Below are positions 45,774 through 56,234 of a stretch of 64,000 bases of DNA, piece after piece. Source of the DNA: Sarocladium kiliense (lineage: Eukaryota > Ascomycota > Sordariomycetes > Hypocreales > Sarocladiaceae); assembly GCA_030734395.1 (NCBI GenBank), contig JAUZTG010000029.1, positions 2,914,001-2,978,000 of the forward strand, in the 5' to 3' direction. Made by a program: the position numbers and the translations under genes. The stretch's first letter is position 1. Each line of letters starts with the position of its first letter. The notes under the pieces were generated by a model. That model saw nothing but the letters and a program-made list of their open reading frames with translations. It did no database searches and was not told the origin of the DNA.

Positions 45774-46868
45774 ATGCCTGAACGTTCACGCAAAAGAAGC
45801 TTCAACAGCTTCTCGGAAGCTGTTGGTGGCAGCGCTCAGCCTTTAAAAAAACAGACTGGAGAGCCCTGCTTGCCTGGTGTCACTGACAGGAGCTTACAAC
45901 GAACTGCGCCTCTAGTCGAGACTTCCGTCGACGACTTTGTCGCATCCACTGATGTACTCTACGACTATCCAGGTCTGGAAGAGGACATGTTCAGCATTTT
46001 CGAGAACAATTCCTCATTTCAATCCTCCACAGGAGGTGCAGCAATCATAGGGGTCAACTGCGACCCTTATTTTCTTACAGTGGAGGATCTAGATTCAGCC
46101 TTCGAAGAGCTGGTTCAGCCGGCCGCGACTGTCTTCGAGAATCAAGGGAGAAGCCCTCGCTCTCGAGAAGACTATGTCCCAAGCCTTCAATACTCGTCGC
46201 CAGATGAGCAAAAGGCAAAGACCACGACTGGGATCCGTGACGGAAGTAAGGCGCTGGAGGAAGATATTGACTGGGACCTGGTCATGAATGGCGTTGAGCC
46301 CTTCGCACATCGGACATCTGTCATATCATCACCATCATCTCAAACGATTGATGCTTCGCTAGCAAGTAACACTGTGCACTCGATCGGATGCGGCAAGCGA
46401 CCTCAGCCATTGCGGATTTCAACACCGCTTCACGAACCTTCCACATCCTTACTGTTGAGACCCTTCAAGACATTCTTCCGCATCTCCGACATGCTGTCGA
46501 CCAAAGCTGAGCTCTACAAAAACCAGCCCAGGGCAGTTTTCGAGCTCTTCGCGCGGGTCATCTATACTAGCCGAGATCGCAACGGTCGCAAGCAATATTT
46601 TCAGTTGCGTGATCTTATCGCGCAAACTCCACCCTTCCTGTCTGGGACTCTCGTCAACTAGGACGTTGGGAGCCCAGTCGATGAGGCTGCCTCTAACCTC
46701 ACACTTCCACAGCGCAAGCAGGCAAAGTGCTACTGTAGATGCAGAATGGTGCCTGATGCAGTTGTTTCGGGGAGCTGGACCTTGGAGGTATTGGGGATCC
46801 GGGCAACTGACTGGAAGACGATTCGGATGGCGGCAGATGCAGTGGGCCATGGCGATATCTTGGGATGA
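45774..46868 (+). CDS. Hypothetical protein with C-terminal CYCRCRM-SWTLEVLGIR motif
   Basis: Exon 1 (45774-46652) begins at the first ATG (MPERSRKRSFNSFSEAV, nuclear-signal-like). Exon 2 (46713-46868) is joined through a 60-bp intron with an unusual GTCAAC donor, a CTAAC branch site and CCACAG acceptor, phase 0. The product is 344 residues. Without splicing, an in-frame TAG at 46659 ends the protein just before the Cys motif. The N-terminal 230 residues are acidic/Ser-rich and probably disordered. The last 120 are conserved-looking (RPFKTFFRISDMLSTKAELYKN, VFELFARVIYTSRD, then KCYCRCRM and SWTLEVLGIRATDWKTIR), a pattern I recall from uncharacterised Pezizomycotina proteins. No function is assigned. 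Confidence 0.72.
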
Positions 46869-47125
46869 TTCAAACCTTTTGAGCATGGGAACGCTGCTCA
46901 ACGTTGGCATTTGCTGAGGCGACTCTTTCGCATACATTTCGAGTTGAGGAACGGGTTCACATCTCGCGGTTCAAAGACAACTCCGCATTTTTGTTCTCTA
47001 TACTCTGGACCCTCTAACCATCTAATGCTGGTCTAATCCAAATATCCTTTCCCAAATCGTTCTTTCGTCTGCCTCATGTCCAACTGTCTTCCGCCAGAGT
47101 TCGCAGTGGTTCTTCTGCTCTGCGA

Positions 47126-47943
47126 TCAAGCCTGCGCCTTCAGCACAGGAGCCAACCTCTCCTGAACCACAGCCCTCAAAGCTCTTTGATCAGCCTTGCT
47201 TGGTCCATACTCCTTGCCTGTCCGAGAGCGGAAAGACTCAGGTAGCTCCTCGAGAGTGGCATCATCATCCTGGCCGGATGGATCGGCAAACTTGTAGGAA
47301 CGGAGCTCGCAGTTTGACCAGCTGGTGGCTATAGTAGGAATGTTAGTATCTTTCGTCTATAACTTTTGTCAAAGAGGACATGAGAGAGCTCACCTCGCTC
47401 GGCAGGAATATCGGCCCAGTCATCAGTGATGTAGTGCACGATCGCGCCATGTGTAACAACAACGACATGGTGATCGCCTTCGCCAGCCAACTCCCTGATC
47501 ACTCTTCTTGCCTCCTTGGACCTGGCCGTCAACTTCTCAACCCTCGGCTCTGCCCAACTGTCCTTGTTCTTCTTATCATTCCACCCCTCCCTGACCCTCG
47601 CAAAGTCAACCTTCTCCGGCGCGAACTCCTCCTTAAGCTTGCTCACATCCGTTCCAATGTCGCAGGGCGAGTCTGAGACCTCTTGGATGAGGTCCAAAGC
47701 AATAATGGGTGCAGATGGGTCACTTGGGAGAGGGTGGAAGGAGTTCAGGGCGGTGTAGAGGGTGCGGCGAATGGGAGAGGCGATCAAGGTCTTGACGAGG
47801 GAGTGGTGCGGGAAGGAGGCGCGGAGTGAAGCGCATTGCTCGAGGCCAAGAGGAGTGAGGTCGGGATCGGGCAGTTGTTCATTCTCAACTGAGAGGTTGT
47901 GGAAGCCTTGGGCGTGGCGCACAAAGTGAATGGTAGGAGCCAT
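47126..47943 (-). CDS. Histidine-phosphatase (phosphoglycerate-mutase-like) superfamily protein
   Basis: Exons 47943-47394 and 47328-47126 flank a 65-bp intron (GTGAGC...CTATAG, phase 1); 250 residues. The catalytic His is in IHFVRHAQGFHN (His10), the second Arg in SPIRRTLYTAL, and the later His in VVVTHGAIVHY, so the branch-1 histidine-phosphatase core is complete. No signal peptide, so probably cytosolic. Small fungal proteins of this type act on phosphorylated metabolites; the substrate is unknown. The stop is 257 bases from that of the convergent hypothetical gene at 46868. Confidence 0.93.
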
Positions 47944-49194
47944 GGTTGCTTTAGTCGTGTTTTGAAGGTGGGAGTTTTCGTGTACACGATTCCAAGTTGA
48001 ACGATGTGAATGCGGGAAAAGAAGAGATCTATGTCGCAGCAGGGAAAACAGGAAAGATGAATGAAGAAAGGTTTCGAAAGTCGCAGATGCGACGAACGTT
48101 AGTCATTGCGCAGGCTGACCCTCTCCGTGACCATCGGAGCGGCGGGTCCGGCATCGGGAGGCGGAGCTTCCTGAAGTGCAAAGCGAAAAATAGAACCAGG
48201 GAGCCTTATTGGAGTGACGTACATCGTGGCTCCGGCCGGGGCGCCGATTGGATCCGCTCAAAAGAGACATCACATGCTTGATTACGTTTTTGACGTGCTT
48301 CGAGAGAGTGCCTGACTAACATCGGATTTGCACACCAGGTGGATTCTCCGGACTACCTATCAAGCTTCTTCACCAACGTCAAGATACGATATCCCACATC
48401 GGGCATATTATGCTGAGACACACATGAACAACGGCACTGGGGACGCCGCCGTGCTTGCCCACTCCAAGGACCAAATGCAGCAGTACTCATAAGAGCTTCG
48501 ACATATTACCGCATGGGACGGTTTGCAAGCAACCGAGGACTCTTTGTGTGTTTTTCACTAAGAAATTTGCTCTTATCATATACGGTCTCTCAGAGAGACC
48601 GTACGAGAAGATACGAACCCAGTTCGATCAAACTCATTTCCCCTTCACCAGTGGCTGTAAGTGAGATAACAGAGTTCATCGATTTCTCTTATGATATAAA
48701 GTGCCTTATCTCCCGCGACGAGGCATTGGCAATCAGCTGGTATAATGGCTGTCGAGCGCCTTTGATATCCGAAGGCTCAGTCTGCGCCACAACATCATAT
48801 GCTTTGTGTAATGTGGGCCAAGCTCAGATGGCATGAACATGATTGCCCATAGTCTCTCCTACGAGTGCATTGTTTACGGCCTTCCTATGTTCAAGCCTCG
48901 ACGTGACCATGTTGAGTCCAAGAAGCGCAATGGCTTTTTATTGAGACGCTAAATATGAACAAATACGGCCCGTGGAGGCTCTTCTCCGTCCTTACTTATC
49001 AATGATGCTCTCCTCCTTTACAGCCGGGCCAACAGACAAATAAAACATCGACTTGCGGCACCCAACGCCATTCAGTCCTCTTCAGTGCCCTCTTCAGTGC
49101 CTCCGTCGCAACGCAAGCCTTTATGAAGCACTCTGTGGGAGACTGCACTGGCTGCAGCCGCATTCCACGGAATCTCCGTAGAGAGAGGAATCAC
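47944..49194. other. Intergenic region
   Basis: Between the promoter of the histidine-phosphatase gene and the 3' end of vps27, both minus strand. No open frame here resembles a protein. The part 48300-48960 is AT-richer and featureless. Confidence 0.5.
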
Positions 49195-51572
49195 TCAAAA
49201 CTCAATCAGGGCTTCTTCTTGCGCTGGCTGCTTCTTGATCGGCTCAGTCGGCACCGAAGGGAATTGCTCAGTCTGCTGTTGCTGCTGGTAACCTGTGTAA
49301 GCCCAGCTCTGTGGCGCTTGAGGTGGGGCAGTGCCCTGGTGAGGAACTGTTGGCTGCCAATATTGCTGCTGCTGTTGAGGAGGTGGCTGCTGTGGTGCAG
49401 GCGTTGGCTGCGGTGGCTGCTGCTGCGCAGGTTGTGCGTGTGGTTGTGTTGGCGTGGGTTGAGAAGGCTGAGATTGGGCAGAGATGGACCCTCGATGATA
49501 CGGCGCCGCAGGCTGTTGAAGATTCGGATAGGCACCAGTAGATGCTTCGGGGCTAGCCCCGGGGGCAGGGCCCGGTGCCGATGGTCCTTGGGTTGGATGA
49601 CTTGGTTGCTGGTTGCCAAAGTAATAGGAAGCCTGTGGGTCAGTTGAAGGGGTTGCTTGTGAGGGTTGGGCGGATGGTGATGCCACCTGTTGCGGCGGAA
49701 CTTGTTGCGGATGGTAAGGATTCTGAGGTGCCGACGGACCGTTACTCTGCCAGCTAGCCTGCCTCTGTGCTTGAGTTTCGGATGGTGGATAGTTTGCCTG
49801 GGGTGCTTGGGAGTATTGTGGTTGCGGTGCTCCTTGCATCTGATAGTATGGGTGTGAAGGGGTAGGTGTAGGTGCATAGCTTGCCGGGGTTTGCCCAGTA
49901 TAGAAGCTTTCGGCTCCGGGAGCACCGGGCTGTGCATGCGATGAGATAGAAGGGTAGGGTCCTGACGCCTGGCGTGGCGGGGGCAAGTTGTAGCCGCCAA
50001 GGCTTTGCTGGCTATAGGCCTTTGACAGCCTCTCCTCAAGCATACGATCGTAGTATCGGACGACTGTGGAGAGCTTGGCATGAAGGTCCAAAAGCGTGTC
50101 TACTATCGTTAGTGCAGCCCTGTCTCTTGAAAAGAAGAACCCTTACCGTGCTTGCTCATCGTCTCGCCATACGTTCGTGCCAGTTTGGGTCTCAGCGTCC
50201 CGATGCTGTCATACAGTTCCTGAATCTGTGGTTCCCGAAGAATCGTGCCTGGTGGCTGTGTTTGAAGGCGGTCTACCAGTGTAGCAAAGAGGTTGATATT
50301 CTCGGCCTCCACAGGCGTTAATTCGTAGTCATTCTTCGGGAGAGCGAATGGGACCCCGCTGTGGGAAGCAGCAGGGCCAGAGGTCGACTCCTTGAGTGCA
50401 GCCGAGTGCTTCTGCTTCTGCTCCTCCATGTCCGCCAACGAGGCTGCAATCGCAGCCTTGAGATCATCGTCCTCTTCCTCAGCCTGCTTCGCCGCACTAG
50501 TGTCGTGCGTTTTATTCCCGTTCGTAGTCGGTGCCACATAGCCTCGAGAGTTGCTGCTAACCTCCTCTAAGCTCATGGCAAGAGCCTTCTTGAGATCCTC
50601 ATCAAAGCCATCGTCCACTCTGGCGTTCCGTGGCTGCATAGCCGAGGTACTCCGGGTCTTGTGTGGATATGTCGGGGATCGATCTTGAGAAGCGCTGGAG
50701 TCCTTGAAGCCTCCCTTGTTGGTGAGTTTGGCATAGCAGCCATCGTCGACACGGACAGGTGTGGTGATGCCAAGGTGAGGAAGCGGCGCAACCTTACTTG
50801 AGCATTGCTGGTCGAAACAGTTTCCGCAATTTCGGCAATGATGTTTTCGATTTGTAAAGGTGAAAGCAGTCCGGCATCTCATGCACACATCAGAATCGAC
50901 CCATTCGGGAGGCTATGCGCCGGTCAGTATCTCACAACTAGTAGGAGTGGCGCTTGACCTACCGCGCTGCTGTCAATCATGCTACTCGCCACAGTTGTCT
51001 TCGGAGGAAACTGATAACCCTCACGTTGAAGTGTCTTATAGACCTCGCCAATATATCCCAGCTCATGCCGGCCCTCCGTAGCCCCAGCCCACGATTGGAT
51101 CAGCTCCAGGATCTTGGCCTTGACCTCAGCGTTGACAGCGACAGCGCCAACGGCCTGAAGAAGAGAAGTCAGGTTGTCCATGAACTCGCGAGACGCAATC
51201 TCGGCGAGAAAATGTGTGCCTCCATTCTTGACGCATGTGTCAGTGAGCTATGAAGTGGTCAGTGTTGGTCTTGTAGAAAGGTCGGCCTGGGTTCGTACGT
51301 TGAGGGCGCTCAACTGGGTATTCGGATTCTTGTTGCCAATGCGTCGCTTGAGCGAGCGCATGGCCTCCTTAGGCGCAACGGTTTTTGAACGGATGACATC
51401 GGAGATCTCGAGGTTCAGGGCAATATCTTCTCTGCAATGAGGGCACAGCGGATCAGCGTCAGGCACAGGTTAAGAGCGAGAGGGGTTGCGAGTCCTACAA
51501 GCTGCTGCTGGTCGCCTTTTCAATCTGCTCATCCAAAGCCGTGTTGGCCGAAGACGACCACCAGCTCATCAT
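49195..51572 (-). CDS. vps27: ESCRT-0 subunit Vps27 (VHS-FYVE-UIM protein)
   Basis: Five exons: 51572-51499, 51431-51299, 51247-50963, 50912-50147 and 50099-49195; introns of 67, 51, 50 and 47 bp, all in phase; 720 residues. Starts MMSWWSSSAN (a second ATG three bases later is equally possible). Domain order: VHS (about 10-150), FYVE zinc finger (about 165-225, WVDSDVCMRCRTAFTF, RKHHCRNCG) binding PI3P, two ubiquitin-interacting motifs (EDLKKALAMSLEE and DDLKAAIAASLAD), a GAT-like helical region, and a Pro/Gln-rich tail ending in PIKKQPAQEEALIEF. The last residues resemble a clathrin-box-like acidic/hydrophobic end. Vps27 with Hse1 captures ubiquitinated membrane cargo on endosomes and recruits ESCRT-I. 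It is head-to-head with a Doa4-type ubiquitin protease. Confidence 0.97.
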
Positions 51573-52543
51573 TCTGGTTCTGCGGCGATACTGGTGCTGT
51601 CAAGCTGATGATGCGAGAGTTGGTCGAGGTCCGGCTGGGGGCTGGGCTGGAGATGTGGCGCGCAGTGCGATGGGAGCAGCTTGGAAGTGCGAGCGAGTGG
51701 CTGCAGTCTGTAGTCTACCTACTCGTCAGAAGCGAGCGGTGCACAAACTGCTGAAGCGAAGAAGGGTATCTGGAGGTTGCCTCAGGGGGTTCGTGTCGAT
51801 GTTGAGGGATGAAAGGACAGGCGTCTTGCGGCGTTGGAAGGCGATGAGGTAAGGTCAAGGCTATGATGTTGGTGGGTGCCTGTTGGCGTTGCGTCAGCGG
51901 CCTGGGGCTCCTCCAGCGAGAGCGCTCAGCCTCTGGCAGCTGACTCCACGCAATGCCGGGGGTGACGACGTGACGCGGGAGGTACATCCACAGTCACCAG
52001 GCTTATGTGCAGGGCCATGTACCTCACCACCACCTCTGTCGTCTGGTCTGGTCCTCGCTCGCAACTCCATGTTCCTGACCTTCACCATCTCGCTGGCTTT
52101 GTATGACTCTCTCCCACCACCAACGCATTCTCCTTTCAACGCAGCCGGCCTTGCTTTCTGTGCTTTGTTACCCGTCTTCCGACACGACAACCAACCGCCC
52201 CTATCTTCCTTCCTTGTGCCACCCGCAGGCAACTCGACCAACTCCCGAGTCGTCTATTTCGGCCAGAGATGCACTGCTCCTCGAGTGGCTTCGGCGCGAT
52301 CCAGGTTTAGAACCACAAAGGCCTTTCGTGAGGCGCGAATACCGACATCCCTTAGAGTCGGTCTCAGGCTTCGCAACAAAGGCTCAGCAACCTGCTTGGC
52401 CTCCACATCGTCCATATACCCCTCGTCGAAGATCCGCTTCCCGAAATCATGAAAGCATACTTCCGACAACCGACTGATTCGAGATAAACTTCGCGCGGCG
52501 GTTCTCCTCGCAAAGCGCAGCAAACATCGGACATCATTCTCAT
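51573..52543. promoter_or_regulatory. Shared divergent promoter of vps27 and the ubiquitin protease gene
   Basis: 971 bases separate the two start codons, which point away from each other. No gene lies between; frames on both strands are low-complexity. No specific site is claimed. Confidence 0.6.
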
Positions 52544-55500
52544 ATGGCCAGCAACTCTAGGCATAGCATGCCGCCAGGCCACGGTACTGCGAATGGCGTC
52601 CACACCAACGGCGCGGCGGCTATGCCCCATATCAAGGACATTATTGCCCTGCCGCAAGATATCGACCGAAATCAGCATGTCAGGAAGCTCCTTGATATAG
52701 CTGAGGTTTCATTAAGGCAGGCAGAGTTCAGTCGAGACATCAAGCGGCTGGGCCCTGCTCTTCAAGACTTTCTTAAGGCCTCCATCATCACTGTCCAATA
52801 CATCGGCCAGCACCGAGACTACCACCTCCTCAAGAGTCGGCCAGAGCTGGCAGCAAGGCACGCAGCACTACTCAAGAAGATCAAGCAACAAAGTGACGAG
52901 TTTGCTCGGATTAAGGAGCAGATCATCACCGATAATGAACGCACGGGGGTCCTCCCATCGTCAACCCGTCCCGGTTCCTCATCTGCCGCGCAAGGGCCTC
53001 GGCCTTCTTCTGCTTCTTCCGAACGGAGGCCGACGCCTACAAACTCTTTGCCCTCCAAGGATGGCCCTGTAGCTAACGGTACTGCCGTCAAGGTGAAGCC
53101 GGCCGTGCATCCCAAGCCTCCGTCCTTGCACGGCAACGCAATCGGGACAAGTCACATCCGGGCAAACTCGATCGCAAGTCCATCGTCGAGCAATACTAAT
53201 CAGGACCTTGCAGCCAGATTCGCCAGTTTGAGGGGCCCACAAGCATCTCCCGGGCAGGACCCGCGCATCAAGACACATCCTATTGCTCTTCCTGCGAAAC
53301 CCGCTGGCCCTCGTGCTATGCCTTCACCAAATAAACCGCAATTATCCCTGGACTCTTCTATTCCGAGTCTGCCGAAACTTCCAGATGCTATCTACAGTCC
53401 GGCGAGAGGCAGCGTCAGTGGTGAGACTGGGAGGCTACCGTCTAGCCAGCCACGCACCCTCTTCAGCAGGACGCCATCTTCAGTGTCAGCTGCAAGTTCT
53501 CCGAATCTTTCGCGGCAGCAATCTCATACGAATGATTATTTCGGCTCATCACAGACTCCTACAAATGGCGCCAGCCTCTCCCGGGCCAGCTCCCGGGATC
53601 CCTCATTAGACATACCCCGTGGGGATAGCATTGCTCCTGAGACCTTGCTTCAAGTTATGAAGAACAATGTCAGTCTTCTCATTATCGACGTGCGATCAAG
53701 AGACGATTTCAAGGAGGGTCACATCATGTCTCCAACGTCCGGGAAAGTCATTTGCGTTGAGCCGAGTATCCTTGAGAGAGAGGATATATCGGCAGATCAA
53801 ATATCCCAGAGCATGGTACTTGCACCCGCGGAAGAACAGGAGCACTTTGAAAGCAGGGACACATACGACTTGGTGGTCTTTTATGACGAGAGTTCTTTGG
53901 AAGTACCTTCACCGACTGACAAGGGCAATGGGTGCGTGCTCTCCTCTCTGCACCGAGCCCTAGTAAAATACAACTATGGGAAGGAGCTAAAGCACCCACC
54001 CAAGATTCTGAAAGGAGGCCTCGAGGCCTGGGTTGATCTCATGGGCCCTGGGAGCCTGAAAAGTACTGCGGACTCAGGTTCGAAGCCTCGGCCTGGTCAG
54101 CCCAGTCGAAGCGTTACCATCGAGCGGCGCAGGTCGCGTTATGTCGTCAAACAGCTTAAACCCGACGATGTTAAGGAATGGCAGGCGACCATTCAAAAGG
54201 ATGTTCAGGATACTGCAGCGTCACCAAACTTTGTCAGAACTAGAGAGGAGTTCCTCCGGCGCTACCCTTCGATTTCCTCGGAGCAGCAGTCGATGACGGC
54301 TCCAGTTGTGCCGAGACCAAGGTACGGGTCATCACATAAAAACGATCTTGAGAGTGAGCTGCCGTCTCCGCCCTCACGGCCAGCTCCAGCACGGCCTCGT
54401 CAAAGCTATAGCGGTCTCGCACAGAGCCCTGACGAATCAGACGTCTACGAGGGTACTATAGCACAAAAGCTGTCTGGGCCTCAGGGGAAGTCGACCTCAC
54501 AAGTCGTGCCTGCAGATACCTCCAAGCACTATACAGGACTGACGAACCCTCAAAACTGGTGTTATGCCAATGGGTTGCTCCAGTCACTGCTCGCGTCACC
54601 AGGTTTCGGGCGTGAGATAGCGAATTCGGAATGGATTCAGGAATATCGCGTCCCACGAAAGGGGGATGAGCCCATAGATCACCCACAGCTCATGACACGG
54701 ATTGTGTCCAACCTTTATCATTGGATGAGCAGCGGGAAGTTTGAGGTTATGAAGGCTCAAACACTTATGGTAAGCCCCCGGCTGGTGAATGTGACCGAGG
54801 CGGACTTACTGACAACACAAATAGGATTATAGTCGTCACCTTTCCAAGCAGAGCTCGAGTCGCAATCAGTTTGGTGGCAATAACCAACAAGACGCCCAGG
54901 AGTTTATGGCCTTCCTCTTCGATATCATCCATGATGAAACCAACATCCACCGCAACATCGGGAACAACGTCACACAGCCTCCTGATCCCAAAGGAGCTGG
55001 CGTATCCGTTCTTGAAACTGCCGCTCGCTTTTGGCAATCCTATTTGCAATCCAACCAATCTATCATCGATCGCTACTGGCGCCTACTCGAAGTCGCGGTA
55101 ACCCGCTGCTGTACATGCAAGACGCGCACTTTCAGCTTCTCACAGTGGTTCACGCTCATGGTCCCCGTGACAGAACCAACGACGCTTGACGCAGCGATTC
55201 GGAAAAAGACCAAAGCAGAGCATATCCAAGGATTCAAATGCGACCACTGTAAGACAATACGGGACTCCGAGCGCCAGGAATACTACGCCCGCATGCCCCC
55301 GCTCGTCTGCGTCGTTCTCAACCGCTTCGACACCGTGTCCGACACCATTCGGAAAAGCGTTGCGCGCGTTTCCTGGGACTTCAACAACCTCGACCTATCT
55401 CAAAACTTCCTCCCACCCTCCGACTGCACCTTGTCCAACGGCACTTCCTCTGACAGTCTAAAAAGCGATCCGGCATTCACAGGGCCATTCCTCTACGAAT

Positions 55501-55733
55501 GTTACGCAGTGCTGGTGCATTCCGGCAGTACGGTGAACAGTGGGCATTACTATGCGTACGTCAGGGCTCAGGGCACACATGACCCTTTTGCCTGGTATTG
55601 TTGCAATGACGAGAGAGTGACGAAGGTGCGGATTGGGTGTGGCGGCCCGGAGGATCACAAGGAGAAGGTGTTCAAGACAGGGAACGACACAGTGCCTTAT
55701 TTGGCGTTCTTTAGGAGGAAAGAGGGGCGTTGA
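52544..55733 (+). CDS. Ubiquitin-specific protease with rhodanese domain (Doa4/Ubp4-Ubp5 type)
   Basis: Exon 1 (52544-54769) and exon 2 (54825-55733) flank a 55-bp intron (GTAAGC...AATAG, phase 0); 1044 residues. An N-terminal helical region (about 30-130) resembles the USP8/MIT-type dimerisation module. A long Ser/Pro linker leads to a rhodanese-like domain (about 375-510, LLIIDVRSRDDFKEGH), then the USP core. Catalytic Cys673 lies in NPQNWCYANGLLQ and His983 in NSGHYYAYVR, with the WYCCNDERV block after it and a zinc-binding CCTC...CDHC pair between. This is the layout of yeast Doa4/Ubp5, which removes ubiquitin from cargo before vesicle budding at endosomes. The Cys box is unusual: GNTC of most USPs is QNWC here. 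Divergent from vps27, convergent with the acyl-CoA synthetase. Confidence 0.92.
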
Positions 55734-56234
55734 GCAGAACTGATAAGGTGAGGTTATATTTACATAGCAGTTGTTTCAAACTGGGGAAGTTGTCGGCTTG
55801 TGTATATGAAGCCCGGAGTGAGAGGAGCAGAGTGTGTGGGAAGTCTAAAGAGGGAAGAGTTCTGTGTTGGCAATGATGATGATAAATGAGGCAAAGTTTG
55901 AACGTCATAGCAGCATATGCAGCGATTTCATCATATAAGTTCTATACCTTATGCACATGTACTCATGTACGCCATACCACCTTCTCGATGAGAGCGGAGA
56001 TCGACGCTCAGCAAGCGCTCGCAATGCTTATGTTAGGTACATGGCTTCATGCCCCATCACCGTCAAGAATCTGTTTAGCATATCGTAATCTCTGTTTCTT
56101 GTACACCTTGGCCTACATACGGTATCATCTGAAACCTCCTCTCCTCGGCATTCATGGCTCTCCAAAAAATAGCATCGAAACCTGACCACGCAAAAGTACA
56201 AACAACATCGACACATGTTCGGCATCGACCCACA
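55734..56234. other. 3' region between two convergent genes
   Basis: AT-rich bases between the ubiquitin protease stop and the acyl-CoA synthetase stop; presumably both 3' UTRs. No gene is seen. Confidence 0.6.
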
